NCBI GenBank assembly: GCA_027482245.1
Contig: JAIXWG010000024.1
Coordinates: 1 to 64,000, forward strand
Direction: 5' to 3'
Source: Acetobacteraceae bacterium
GTDB lineage: Bacteria; Pseudomonadota; Alphaproteobacteria; Acetobacterales; Acetobacteraceae
DNA length: 64,000 nt
The position numbers and the translations under genes were made by a program. The notes beneath the pieces are model-generated. The model worked only from the letters and a program-made list of their open reading frames with translations. It was not told the DNA's origin and did no database searches. Each line of letters starts with the position of its first letter. Positions within the stretch are counted from its first letter, which is position 1. This document shows, one piece after another, positions 10,095-21,657 of the stretch.

Positions 10095-11014
10095 CGATGC
10101 ATGTGGCGGTCCTCCATGGCGGCGTCTCCGCCGAGCGGGAGGTGAGCCTGGCCACCGGCGCGCAGGTCGTCGTGGCGCTGCGCGCGGCGGGCTTCGACGT
10201 CACGCCGATCGAGGTCGGTGCCGACCTTGGCGCGGTGATCGCCGCGCTGCAGGCCGCGAAGCCCGATGTCGTCTTCAACGCGCTGCACGGCCGCTTCGGC
10301 GAGGATGGCTGCATCCAGGGCGTGCTGGATTGGATGGGCCTGCCGTACACGCATTCCGGCGTCCGGGCCTCCTCCCTCGCCATGGACAAGGCAGCGTCCA
10401 AGGCCGCCTTCGCGGCCGCCGGGCTGCCCGTGCCCCCAGGCCGCATCGTGACGCCGGAGGAACTGGAAGCGGACGATCCGCTGCCGCGCCCCTATGTGGT
10501 GAAGCCGATCAATGAAGGCTCCTCCGTCGGTGTGGAGATCCTGCGGGAGGGCGACAACCGCCGCGCCGAGATCGCGCGCCGCTGGAAGTTCGACCGCCGC
10601 ATCATGGTGGAGGCCTTCATCCCCGGCCGCGAGCTGACCGTCGCCGTCATGGGCGACCGGACGCTGGAGGTGACGGAGATCGCCACCGGGCACGTCTTCT
10701 ACGACTACGACGCCAAGTATGCGGATGGCGGCAGCCATCACACGCTGCCGGCGCCGGTCCATCCCTCGACCCGCGCGAAGGCCATGGACATCGCCTTGCG
10801 CGCCCACCAGGCGCTGGGCTGTCGCGGCGTGTCCCGCGCCGATCTCCGCTACGACGACACGGCGGGCGAACCCGGGCAGCTCTACCTGCTGGAAGTGAAC
10901 ACCCAGCCCGGCATGACGCGCACCAGCCTGGTGCCGGAACAGGCTGCGCATGTGGGCATTCCCTTCCCTGATCTCTGCGCATGGATGGTGAGGGAGGCGC
11001 GCCATGGCCCGTAA
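10091..11014 (+). CDS. ddl: D-alanine--D-alanine ligase Ddl
   Basis: Ddl is the ATP-grasp ligase that makes D-Ala-D-Ala for MurF. The ATG at 10091 (ATGA overlap with murB) gives 307 residues, the usual length of DdlB. The N-terminus has L-H-G-G-V-S-A-E-R-E-V-S, the substrate-binding start motif. Further along are K-P-I-N-E-G-S-S-V-G-V (ATP-grasp loop) and L-L-E-V-N-T-Q-P-G-M-T near the C-terminus, which holds the magnesium ligands. Its end overlaps ftsQ by 11 bases. Confidence 0.97.
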   Translation: MTMHVAVLHGGVSAEREVSLATGAQVVVALRAAGFDVTPIEVGADLGAVIAALQAAKPDVVFNALHGRFGEDGCIQGVLDWMGLPYTHSGVRASSLAMDKAASKAAFAAAGLPVPPGRIVTPEELEADDPLPRPYVVKPINEGSSVGVEILREGDNRRAEIARRWKFDRRIMVEAFIPGRELTVAVMGDRTLEVTEIATGHVFYDYDAKYADGGSHHTLPAPVHPSTRAKAMDIALRAHQALGCRGVSRADLRYDDTAGEPGQLYLLEVNTQPGMTRTSLVPEQAAHVGIPFPDLCAWMVREARHGP

Positions 11015-11888
11015 CGCCCCTGTCTCCGCCCGCCGCCGCGAGGCGCGGCGCGATCCCGATCGTCCAAGCCGGCTGCGGCTCTGGCTGAAGCGCCGGCGCG
11101 GCCTCATGCGGCCCGCGGCGCTCGGCGTGATCGGTGCGGTACTTCTGCTGGGCGGCGCCTATGCCGTCTATGCCAGCGACCCTGCCGGCCGCATGCGCGC
11201 GGTGGTCGAGAATGTCGGCGATATCGGGCTGGCCGCGGGGCTGGAGGTGACGGAGGTTGTCGTCCAGGGCCGTCGCAACACGCCCGCGGACCTGATCAGC
11301 GCCGCCATCGGCGCGCAGCGCGGCGACCCGATGCTGGCCTTCTCCCCGGAGGAGGCGAAGGCCCGGCTGGAGACGATTGCCTGGGTCGAGGCCGCGCATG
11401 TCGAGCGCCGGCTGCCTGGCACGATCCTGGTGCGGCTGACGGAGCGTACGCCCTTCGCGATCTGGCAGAACAACAGCCGCTTCGCCGTCATCGACCGAGA
11501 AGGCCGTGTCGTGGCGACCGAAACGCTCGACGCCTTCGGCCCGCTGCCGCTCGTCGTGGGTGCCGGCGCGGACAAGCATGCGGCCGCGCTCTACGACCTG
11601 CTGCTCGCGCATCGGAACATCCTGGAACGGACGCAGGCGCTGGTGCGCGTGGGTGAGCGTCGCTGGAACCTCCGCCTGCACAACGGCACTGACGTACTGC
11701 TGCCGGAGGGACAGGAAGCCCCGGCGCTGAACCGGCTGGCGGAGCTGCAGACGCGGAACGCGCTGCTGGACCGGCCGCTCGTCGCCGTGGATATGCGCCT
11801 GCCGGATCGCCTCGTGCTGCGCCAGCAGCCGGCGCCGGAACAGCCGGCGCAGCACCAGCGCCGCGCGACGGCGAGCACGCGCGGATGA
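11004..11888 (+). CDS. ftsQ: Cell division protein FtsQ
   Basis: FtsQ is a bitopic divisome protein linking the cytoplasmic ring to the periplasmic FtsB/FtsL/FtsW/FtsI complex. The 294-residue protein has an arginine-rich cytoplasmic N-terminus, one membrane segment at about residues 38-57, and then a periplasmic POTRA-type region that begins with E-V-T-E-V-V-V-Q-G near residue 78. A low-complexity tail rich in Gln and Pro ends the protein. Sequence conservation in FtsQ is low, so the call rests also on its place between ddl and ftsA. The start overlaps the ddl end by 11 bases; the stop forms ATGA with ftsA. Confidence 0.95.
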   Translation: MARNAPVSARRREARRDPDRPSRLRLWLKRRRGLMRPAALGVIGAVLLLGGAYAVYASDPAGRMRAVVENVGDIGLAAGLEVTEVVVQGRRNTPADLISAAIGAQRGDPMLAFSPEEAKARLETIAWVEAAHVERRLPGTILVRLTERTPFAIWQNNSRFAVIDREGRVVATETLDAFGPLPLVVGAGADKHAAALYDLLLAHRNILERTQALVRVGERRWNLRLHNGTDVLLPEGQEAPALNRLAELQTRNALLDRPLVAVDMRLPDRLVLRQQPAPEQPAQHQRRATASTRG

Positions 11889-13177
11889 ACGCACTCTCCC
11901 GCCTTCCCGCCGGCATCGATCCGCCCCCGGAAAAGCGGCGCCGCGGCGCGCGCAGTGGGCCCTTCGGCGTGCTCGACATCGGCACCACGAAGGTGGTCTG
12001 CCTGATCGCGCGCATCGAAGGGGATGGCGAGCCGCGCGTGCTGGGCTTCGGCTGGCAGCGGGGCCGTGGGGTGAAGGGCGGCTCCATCATCGATTTGGAG
12101 GAGGCGGAGCGCGCCATCCGCGCCGCCGTCGGCCAGGCGGAGGAGATGTCGGACACCCAGCTGTCCGGCGCCATCGTGAACCTGTCCTGCGGCCAGCCCG
12201 ATTCGCGGCTGCTTCATGTGCAGTGGCCGATCGGCGGGCGCGCCGTGACGGATGCGGACCTGCGCGCCATCCTACATGAGGGCCGGCGTCGTGGCACGGA
12301 AGATGGGCGGGAGACGGTGCATGGATCGCCCGTCTCCTTCACCGTCGATGCGACGCCGGGCGTCGAGGATCCGCGCGGCATGGTGTGCGACACGCTTGGT
12401 GCGCGTGTGCACCTGGTGGATGCGTCGCAGGCCGCGCTGCGCAACCTCGGCGCCTGCCTCGCCCGCTGCGACCTGGAGGTGGAGGAACTGGTCTCCGCGC
12501 CGCTGGCCGCGGGGCTCGCCACGCTGGTGGAGGACGAGAAGCGCATCGGCGCGACCGTCATCGACATGGGCGGTGGCACGACCTCCATCGCCGTGTTCAG
12601 CGAAGGGCAGCTGATCCACACCGCGCAGATTCCCGTGGGCGGCTGGCAGGTCACGAATGACCTGGCGCGCGTGCTGTCCACGCCCATCAGCCACGCGGAA
12701 CGGCTGAAGACGCTGCATGGCGGCGCCCTGGCCGCGGCGGATGACGAGCGAGAGATGCTGCCGGTGCCGCTGGTCGGCGAGGATGAGGATCATATCGCGC
12801 GCGTGCCGCGGGCGATGATCGTGAACATCATCCGTCCGCGCCTGGAAGAAACCTTCGAGTTCGTGCGCGAACGGCTGGAGCAGGCGGGCGTCGCGAAGGA
12901 AGCCGGGACTCGCGTGGTGCTGACGGGTGGCGCCAGCCAGATGATCGGCGCGCGCGAACTCGCCGCGCGCGTCCTGGACCGGCAGGTGCGAATCGGCAGG
13001 CCGCGCAGCGTGCGCGGGCTGCCGGATACGGCCGGCGGACCCCCTTTTGCCGCCGCGATCGGGCTTCTGGCCTGGGGCGCCGGCGAAGGTCGTCCTGTCG
13101 TTGACATCGCCCCGGGCGTTGACAGGCCGCAGGGCTCGATTCGTCGCCTCTATGAATGGCTGCGGGACCGCTTGTGA
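11885..13177 (+). CDS. ftsA: Cell division protein FtsA
   Basis: FtsA is the actin-fold ATPase that anchors FtsZ to the membrane. The 430-residue protein has phosphate-1 loop DIGTTK at 31-36, the phosphate-2 motif I-D-M-G-G-G-T-T-S-I near residue 225, and a late adenosine-binding stretch L-T-G-G-A-S near residue 345. The C-terminus ends in a short basic amphipathic segment (Y-E-W-L-R-D-R-L), as expected for the membrane-targeting helix. It starts in an ATGA with ftsQ and is followed by a 77-base gap before ftsZ. Confidence 0.97.
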   Translation: MNALSRLPAGIDPPPEKRRRGARSGPFGVLDIGTTKVVCLIARIEGDGEPRVLGFGWQRGRGVKGGSIIDLEEAERAIRAAVGQAEEMSDTQLSGAIVNLSCGQPDSRLLHVQWPIGGRAVTDADLRAILHEGRRRGTEDGRETVHGSPVSFTVDATPGVEDPRGMVCDTLGARVHLVDASQAALRNLGACLARCDLEVEELVSAPLAAGLATLVEDEKRIGATVIDMGGGTTSIAVFSEGQLIHTAQIPVGGWQVTNDLARVLSTPISHAERLKTLHGGALAAADDEREMLPVPLVGEDEDHIARVPRAMIVNIIRPRLEETFEFVRERLEQAGVAKEAGTRVVLTGGASQMIGARELAARVLDRQVRIGRPRSVRGLPDTAGGPPFAAAIGLLAWGAGEGRPVVDIAPGVDRPQGSIRRLYEWLRDRL

Positions 13178-13237
13178 TGCGTCGTCGCCGCATTCCCCCC
13201 ATCCCAATCCCCCGGCCGCTGCGCTAGGCTGAGTTCC

Positions 13238-13245
13238 AGGAGAGG
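13238..13245 (+). promoter_or_regulatory. Strong ribosome binding site of ftsZ
   Basis: AGGAGAGG lies nine bases before the ftsZ ATG. It is the most complete Shine-Dalgarno in the dcw run, where most other genes depend on stop/start overlaps. This fits independent, high-level translation of FtsZ. Confidence 0.7.
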
Positions 13246-13254
13246 CCCCCACAC

Positions 13255-14763
13255 ATGACCCTGAACCTGACCATTCCGATCCACCAGCACACCGACTTCA
13301 GCCCGCGCATCACCGTCGTCGGCGTCGGCGGTGGCGGTACGAATGCCGTGAACAACATGGTCGCGATGGGCCTGGACGGCGTGGAATTCCTCGTCGCCAA
13401 TACCGATGCGCAGTCCCTGGTGCACAGCAAGGCGGACCGGCGCGTGCAGCTCGGCCCGCACCTGACGCAGGGCCTCGGCGCCGGCGCCAAGCCGGAGATC
13501 GGGCGCGCCGCGGCTGAGGAAGCGACCGAGGAACTTGCCCGTCACCTCGACGGCAGCCACATGGTCTTCGTGACCGCGGGCATGGGCGGCGGCACCGGCA
13601 CCGGCGCGGCGCCGGTGATCGCGCGCATGGCGCGTGAGCGCGGCATCCTGACGGTCGGCGTGGTGACGAAGCCCTTCGACTTCGAAGGCCCGAAGCGCAA
13701 GAAGTCCGCCGATGCGGGCATCGAGGAACTTCAGCAGTTCGTCGATACGCTGATCGTCATCCCGAACCAGAACCTGTTCAGGCTGGCGAATGAGCGGACG
13801 ACCTTCGCCGAGGCCTTCAAGATGGCCGACAACGTCCTCTACATGGGCGTGCGCGGCGTGACGGACCTGATGGTCAATCCAGGCCTCGTGAATCTCGACT
13901 TCGCTGACATCCGCACCGTGATGGCGGAGATGGGCAAGGCGATGATGGGCACGGGCGAGGCCGAGGGCGAGGATCGCGCGATCAAGGCCAGCGAGGCCGC
14001 GATCAGCAACCCGCTGCTGGAGGATACCTCCATGCGCGGTGCGCGCGGCGTGCTGATCAACATCACCGGCGGCTACGACATGACGCTGTTCGAGGTCGAT
14101 GAGGCCGCGAACCGCATCCGCAAGGAAGTGGACGAGGACGCCAACATCATCTTCGGCTCCTCGGTCGATGAGACGATGAACGGCCGCCTGCGCGTTTCCG
14201 TCGTGGCGACCGGCATCGACGCGCGCGAGGCGCGTGATGCGGAGCGTCCGAAGCTCGTGGCGATGGGCGGCGGCGCGCCGGTGCAGGCGGTTGCGACCGC
14301 CTCCGTGGCCCCGGCCCCGGCCATGCGCGCTCCCGGCGGCTTCACGCCGCGCGTGGCGGCCGCGCCGGCCCCGACCGCGATGCGTCCCGCCCAGGCCTAT
14401 GTCGCCCCCGCCGCACCGCAGCCAGTGGCGCCGGCGCCGGCCCCCGTGGCGGTGGAGCCGCCGCCGCCCGTGGCCGAAGGCCCGGTGGTGATGGCGCAGC
14501 AGGCGGAGGTCAGCCTTCGCGCCCCGGCCGCGACGCGGGCACCCGCCGCGCCAGCCCCGGCGCAGCCGGGTGGCCTCAACAACCTGTTCCGCCGCGCCAC
14601 GGGGCTGATGCGCCGTGACGTACCGGAAGCCCAGCCCCTGGCGCCGGCGCCCGCCGCCGCCCGGATCGAGCCGCCGGCGGCGCCCCGGGCGGTAACGCGT
14701 GCACCGCAGCAGGACGAGATGGGTCTCGACATCCCGACCTTCTTGCGCCGGCAAAGCAATTAA
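13255..14763 (+). CDS. ftsZ: Cell division GTPase FtsZ
   Basis: FtsZ is the tubulin-like GTPase that forms the division ring. The 502-residue protein has the tubulin signature GGGTGTG at 111-117, the N-terminal G-V-G-G-G-G-T-N-A loop at 23-31, and the T7-loop region with N-L-D-F-A-D. Residues of about 335-480 are an Ala/Pro-rich disordered linker much longer than in E. coli, which is usual in alphaproteobacteria. The protein ends with the conserved C-terminal peptide L-D-I-P-T-F-L-R-R, which binds FtsA. It has its own ribosome site and is followed by a strong hairpin. Confidence 0.98.
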   Translation: MTLNLTIPIHQHTDFSPRITVVGVGGGGTNAVNNMVAMGLDGVEFLVANTDAQSLVHSKADRRVQLGPHLTQGLGAGAKPEIGRAAAEEATEELARHLDGSHMVFVTAGMGGGTGTGAAPVIARMARERGILTVGVVTKPFDFEGPKRKKSADAGIEELQQFVDTLIVIPNQNLFRLANERTTFAEAFKMADNVLYMGVRGVTDLMVNPGLVNLDFADIRTVMAEMGKAMMGTGEAEGEDRAIKASEAAISNPLLEDTSMRGARGVLINITGGYDMTLFEVDEAANRIRKEVDEDANIIFGSSVDETMNGRLRVSVVATGIDAREARDAERPKLVAMGGGAPVQAVATASVAPAPAMRAPGGFTPRVAAAPAPTAMRPAQAYVAPAAPQPVAPAPAPVAVEPPPPVAEGPVVMAQQAEVSLRAPAATRAPAAPAPAQPGGLNNLFRRATGLMRRDVPEAQPLAPAPAAARIEPPAAPRAVTRAPQQDEMGLDIPTFLRRQSN

Positions 14764-14771
14764 GGCCGAAA

Positions 14772-14802
14772 TGGGGCATTGCTGCATCGCAGTAATGCCC
14801 CA
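14772..14802 (+). terminator. Hairpin after ftsZ, likely terminator
   Basis: Nine bases after the ftsZ stop there is a near-perfect hairpin. The arms GGGGCATTGCTGC (14773-14785) and GCAGTAATGCCCC (14789-14801) form 13 pairs with a single G-U and a three-base loop; one more A-T pair closes the base. Only a short AATTT follows, so it is not a classical T-run terminator. Its place at the end of the dcw run, before a 208-base gap and lpxC, fits termination or 3'-end protection of ftsZ mRNA. Confidence 0.6.
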
Positions 14803-14946
14803 ATTTCAATAGCTTGCGACGTAATACCGCGAAACAAGGCTTGAATGGCGTTCCCACGGGGTGGCTGCCATGTTGGCCTGGGCGGTCCGGTCTGGACCCC
14901 CACACCGGTGCAACCGCAAAACGCGGCCTGGTGTTGGAACGGGGAT

Positions 14947-14992
14947 GCCCCGCCGGGGATGTCCGCAGAATGCGGGTTGCATCGGCCGGGGC
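14947..14992 (+). other. Nested hairpin in the lpxC leader
   Basis: About 20 bases before the lpxC ATG, the sequence can fold into an outer GCCCCG/CGGGGC stem (14947-14952 with 14987-14992), a middle pairing around GATG/CATC, and an inner perfect hairpin CCGCA-GAA-TGCGG (14963-14975). The sequence shows the pairing. Any role in lpxC expression is inference; high GC content makes chance pairing fairly likely. Confidence 0.35.
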
Positions 14993-15010
14993 AGACAAGG
15001 GCGCAAGCAG

Positions 15011-15958
15011 ATGGACGGTTTCCTTCCGATCGACAGGGCGCGGCGCAAGACGCTGAAGACCGCGATCGGCTGCGTGGGCGTCGGGCTGCATAGTGGCCGC
15101 CGCGTCTCCCTCACCCTTCGCCCCGCCGCTGCCGGCACCGGCATCGTCTTCCGCCGCACGGACCTCGGCATCGATGTGCCGGCCCGCTTCGACCGCGTCG
15201 CTGACACCCGCCTCTGCACCGCCCTTGTCGCCGCCGATGCCCCGCAGGCGCGGATCGGCACGGTGGAGCATGTGATGGCCGCGCTGGCCGGCACGGGCGT
15301 GACCGATGCGCTGCTGGAGATCGACGGCGCCGAGGTCCCCATCCTGGATGGGTCGGCCGCCCCCTTCGTCTTCCTGATTGATTGCGCGGGCACCACCAGC
15401 CTCAACCTGCCGGCTCCGGTGATCGAGGTTCTGCGCCGCGTGCGGGTCGAGGAGAAGGGGGCGTTCGTCGAGCTTCTGCCCTCCTCCACGGCCGGGTTCG
15501 AGGCGGAGCTGTCGATCGACTTCCCCTCCACCGCCATCGGCAGCCAGAGCGTGGGCATGCGCGTCACACCGGCCGCCTTCCGGGCCGGCCTGGCGGATGC
15601 ACGCACCTTCACCCTGGCCGAGGAAATCGCGCGCCTGCGCGCCGCCGGCCTGGCGCAGGGCGGCAGCCTGGCGAACGCGATCGTCGTGGACGGCCCGCTC
15701 GTGCTGAACCCCGGCGGGCTGCGCCGCCCTGACGAGTTCGTGCGGCACAAGCTGCTGGACGTCGTCGGTGACCTGGCGCTGGCCGGTGCTCAACTATCGG
15801 GCCGCTTCGTCGGCCACCGGTCCGGCCATGCGCTGAACAACAAGCTGCTGCGGGCCATGTTCGCGGACCGTAGCGCCTGGCGCCTGGTCGAAGGCGATGT
15901 GGCAATGGATGGTGCGGCCACGCGCCTGCCGGCCGCCGCCGCCCCCGCGATGGCCTGA
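15011..15958 (+). CDS. lpxC: UDP-3-O-acyl-N-acetylglucosamine deacetylase LpxC
   Basis: LpxC is the zinc hydrolase that catalyses the committed step of lipid A synthesis. The ATG at 15011 gives 315 residues, near the normal 305. The N-terminal G-V-G-L-H-S-G motif is at 23-29. The zinc ligands are in place at H87, H246 and D250, with D254 and the catalytic H273; all keep E. coli spacing with a constant offset of eight. An open in-frame extension runs about 50 codons upstream but has no conserved sequence and no good ribosome site, so it is not used. LpxC commonly follows ftsZ in proteobacteria. Confidence 0.97.
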   Translation: MDGFLPIDRARRKTLKTAIGCVGVGLHSGRRVSLTLRPAAAGTGIVFRRTDLGIDVPARFDRVADTRLCTALVAADAPQARIGTVEHVMAALAGTGVTDALLEIDGAEVPILDGSAAPFVFLIDCAGTTSLNLPAPVIEVLRRVRVEEKGAFVELLPSSTAGFEAELSIDFPSTAIGSQSVGMRVTPAAFRAGLADARTFTLAEEIARLRAAGLAQGGSLANAIVVDGPLVLNPGGLRRPDEFVRHKLLDVVGDLALAGAQLSGRFVGHRSGHALNNKLLRAMFADRSAWRLVEGDVAMDGAATRLPAAAAPAMA

Positions 15959-16051
15959 TCCGTCCGGCCCACGGTTGCCAGCCGGCTTCGTCTGACGCAT
16001 CACCCCGGCTCGATCGGGCGTGCCGACTTCTCACGAAGCGCGCCCGCCGCC

Positions 16052-16082
16052 TTGCCCCTGATGGGCCCCGGCGTGGTATAGG
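16052..16082 (+). promoter_or_regulatory. Possible sigma-70-like promoter of bamD
   Basis: In the 133-base gap before bamD, TTGCCC (16052-16057) and TATAGG (16077-16082) are separated by 19 bases, and the -10 element ends only nine bases before the bamD ATG. The spacing is wider than ideal and the leader would be almost absent, so this is a weak suggestion. Confidence 0.25.
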
Positions 16083-16091
16083 GGTGTTCTC

Positions 16092-16952
16092 ATGCGTGAC
16101 CGGTCCCCGATGCTCCGACGTTCGCTGCCTCTGCTCCTCATCCTGCCGATCATGGCGTGTTCCGGGCCGCAGGCCTGGGACGGCCGCCGGAACTCGCTCG
16201 GCGTCGCGCGGCCCGGGGCGACGGGCGAGGATACCTCGCCGGAGGCGCTCTACGCCGCGGGGATGGAGGAACTGAACGCCGAGCGCTTCCAGCGCGCCGT
16301 CCAGCTGTTCGACACCGTCGAGCGTGAGCACCCCTACTCCGCCTTCGCCACCAACGCGAAGCTGATGTCCGCCTATGGCGAGTACATGCGGAACCGCTAC
16401 ACGGAAGCCCTCGGCGCGCTCGACCGCTTCATCCAGCTGCACCCGGCGCACCGGGACATCGCCTACGCCTATTACCTCCGGGCGCTCTGCTACTACGAGC
16501 AGATCAACGACACGGAACGCGACCAGCGCACCACCGAGCAGGCCATGGCGGCGCTGCAGGATGTCGCGAACCGCTTCCCCAACACACCCTATGCCCGCGA
16601 TGCGCGGCTGAAGATGGACCTGGCCCGCGACCATCTGGCGGGGCGGGAGATGGTGGTCGGCCGCTTCTACCAGAACCGGCGCCTCTACACCGCTGCCATC
16701 GGCCGCTTCCGCCGCGTGGTGGATGAGTACCAGACGACGAACCACGTGCCGGAAGCGCTGCACCGGCTGACGGAAATCTACCTGGCGCTCGGCCTGACCG
16801 ATGAGGCGCGGCGCACAGCTTCCGTGCTCGGCCACAACTACCCCGGCAGTGAATGGTACCAGGACAGCTACGCGCTGCTGGTGGATGGCGCGACGCCGGC
16901 CGAGCAGGACCGGCCCGGCTTCTTCCGCCGCGCCGTGGGCTGGATCTTCTGA
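16092..16952 (+). CDS. bamD: Outer-membrane assembly lipoprotein BamD
   Basis: BamD is the essential lipoprotein of the BAM complex that inserts beta-barrel proteins into the outer membrane. The 286-residue protein has a lipoprotein signal (basic start, hydrophobic run, lipobox I-M-A-C with Cys23). Tetratricopeptide-like helices follow from about residue 52, starting with Y-A-A-G-M-E-E-L and including Q-L-F-D-T-V-E-R-E-H-P-Y-S, the typical BamD first repeat. An in-frame ATG six codons later is a possible alternative start. It stands alone after lpxC and is followed by recN after 22 bases. Confidence 0.95.
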   Translation: MRDRSPMLRRSLPLLLILPIMACSGPQAWDGRRNSLGVARPGATGEDTSPEALYAAGMEELNAERFQRAVQLFDTVEREHPYSAFATNAKLMSAYGEYMRNRYTEALGALDRFIQLHPAHRDIAYAYYLRALCYYEQINDTERDQRTTEQAMAALQDVANRFPNTPYARDARLKMDLARDHLAGREMVVGRFYQNRRLYTAAIGRFRRVVDEYQTTNHVPEALHRLTEIYLALGLTDEARRTASVLGHNYPGSEWYQDSYALLVDGATPAEQDRPGFFRRAVGWIF

Positions 16953-16974
16953 GCCGCGGGGCGCGGCGCCTGTC

Positions 16975-18650
16975 GTGCTGACTGCCCTCGCCATCCGGGA
17001 CGTGGTGCTGATCGAGCGCCTCGACCTCTCCTTCGGCCCCGGCCTGACCGTGCTGACCGGCGAGACGGGCGCGGGCAAATCCATCCTCCTCGACAGCCTT
17101 GGGCTGGCGCTTGGGGCTCGCGCTGCCGCTGGGCTGGTGCGGGCCGGCCAGGCGCAAGCCAGCGTCGCGGCCGCCTTCCTGCCCGGGGACCAGCACCCCG
17201 CCCGCGCCATCCTGGCGGAACAGGGGATCGAGTCGGAGGAGGAGATCGTCCTCCGCCGGATCGTCACCGCCGATGGGCGCAGCCGCGCCCTGGTGAACGA
17301 CCAGCCGGTGGGCCTGGCGCTGCTGCGTCGCCTGGGCGCGATGCTGGTCGAGGTGCAGGGGCAGCACGACCAGGTGGGCCTGGCCGATCCCGCCCATCAC
17401 GCGGGGCTGCTGGATGCGTCGGGCGGCCTGGACGGGCTGCGCGGCGCCGTCGCGGAGGCGCACCGTGCCTGGCGGGAGGCGGAGCGCGCCCTTGCGACGG
17501 CAAGGGAGGAGATCGCGGCTGCCCAGCGGGATGAAGAGTTCCTGCGCCACGCGGTGGCCGAGTTGGAGGAACTCGCCCCCGTGGAGGGCGAGGAGGACCA
17601 GCTGGCGGCCGAACGCCAGCATCTCCAGCAGGGTGAACGCCGGGGGGAGGCGATCGCGGAAGCGTTGGCGGCGCTGCAGCCCCGGGACCGCCGCAGCGCG
17701 AACCCCGGTTCGGCCCTGCGCAGCGCCTCCCGCGCCCTCGAACGCCTGCCGGCGCCGAACACGGATGCGGAGCCTGCGCTGGAAGCGCTCGGCCGTGCGC
17801 TCGACGCGCTGTCGGATGCGGAGACCGCGCTGGAACGCCTGGCGCATGAGGCATCCGCCGATCCGCGGCGGCTGGAGCATGTGGAGGAGCGCCTCTTCGC
17901 GCTGCGCGCCGCAGCCCGGAAGCACCTGGTGCCGGTCGTTGAGCTGCCGGGGCTGCTGGCATCGCTCAAGGCGCGCCTCGCGGCGCTGGATGCCGGCACC
18001 GGTCAGGTTGCGGCGGCGGAGCAGCGGGCGCGGGAGACGCGCGAAGCCTATGTCGCGGCGGCTGGGCGATTGACATCGGCACGGCGCGATGCGGCGCAGA
18101 AGCTGGAAAAGGCGATCGCCCGCGAATTGCCGCCCCTCAAGCTGGACCGCGCGCGGCTGGTGGTGGAGGTCGCGGAAAAGCCGGAAGGCGCCTGGGGACC
18201 GGATGGCGTGGACCGCGTCACCTTCCTCGTCTCCACCAATCCCGGCCAGCCGCCGGGGGCGCTGGACAAGGTCGCCTCGGGCGGTGAGCTGTCGCGGCTG
18301 ATGCTGGCCTTCAAGGTCGTGCTGGCGCGTGGATCGCCGGTGCCGACGCTGGTCTTCGATGAGGTCGATAGTGGCGTCGGCGGCGCCACGGCGGCGGCCG
18401 TGGGCGAACGCCTGGCGCGGGTGGCGGAGCGGCTGCAGGTGCTGGTGGTGACCCATTCGCCGCAGGTGGCCGCGCGGGGCGGGCGCCACTTCTCCGTAGC
18501 CAAGCAGGTGAAGGCCGGGCGGGCGGAGACGCGCGTGCTGCCGCTGGACGTCGCGGCGCGGCGGGAGGAGATCGCCCGCATGCTGGCGGGGGAGAAGGTG
18601 ACGGAGGCGGCGCGCATGGCCGCCGACAGCCTGCTGGCAGGCAGCCTCTT

Positions 18651-18654
<4 letters not shown>
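16975..18654 (+). CDS. recN: DNA repair protein RecN
   Basis: RecN is an SMC-like ATPase for double-strand-break repair. From the GTG at 16975 the protein has 559 residues, as usual. The Walker A loop GETGAGKS is at 29-36. A long charged helical region in the middle is the coiled coil. The C-terminal head has A-S-G-G-E-L-S-R (ABC signature) and V-F-D-E-V-D-S-G-V-G-G (Walker B). A further upstream open frame overlaps bamD and has no RecN similarity, so GTG at 16975, whose product begins L-T-A-L-A-I-R-D, is chosen. The stop overlaps the next GTG start. Confidence 0.95.
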
Positions 18655-21288
<2,634 letters not shown>

Positions 21289-21327
21289 CGCTTGCGCCGG
21301 CGGGCGTTGCAGCCCTATCTGCGCGCC

Positions 21328-21657
21328 ATGTCCGCCTTCTTCCTCTCCGCGCTGCTGCTCTCGGTGGCCGCCTATATCCATACGCGGTCGGAGGACCCGG
21401 CCATGCGGCCGGCCAACCCGATCGCGGACCTGTTCTGGCGCGGCCTGTCCTACCTGTGCCTCGCGGTCTGGGCGCTGATGATCCTGCGCGGCTTCTACAA
21501 CCGCCACTGGGCGGATGGGCTGGCCGCGCTGCTGGGCTCCTTCGCGGTCAACTGGTGGTTCGGCCATCGCGGGCCGAAGCGCACCTGGCCGGGAGTCTCC
21601 ATGCTGTTCGGCGTGGTGGGCCTCGGCCTCGCGGTCTATTCCTACCTCTACGAGTAG
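21328..21657 (+). CDS. Small membrane protein of unknown function
   Basis: A protein of 109 residues from the ATG at 21328; a TTG at 21292 would add 12 residues. Three or four hydrophobic segments are visible: one at the N-terminus, one around L-S-Y-L-C-L-A-V-W-A-L-M-I-L, one around L-L-G-S-F-A-V-N-W-W, and a last one ending at the C-terminus. I do not recognise a family. It follows ligA by 39 bases and its end overlaps the convergent lactonase-like gene by ten bases. Confidence 0.6.
   Translation: MSAFFLSALLLSVAAYIHTRSEDPAMRPANPIADLFWRGLSYLCLAVWALMILRGFYNRHWADGLAALLGSFAVNWWFGHRGPKRTWPGVSMLFGVVGLGLAVYSYLYE

Noticed and set aside
14861..15010. N-terminal extension of LpxC by about 50 residues
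   Set aside because: The extension has no similarity to LpxC, while the ATG at 15011 gives the normal length and family start.
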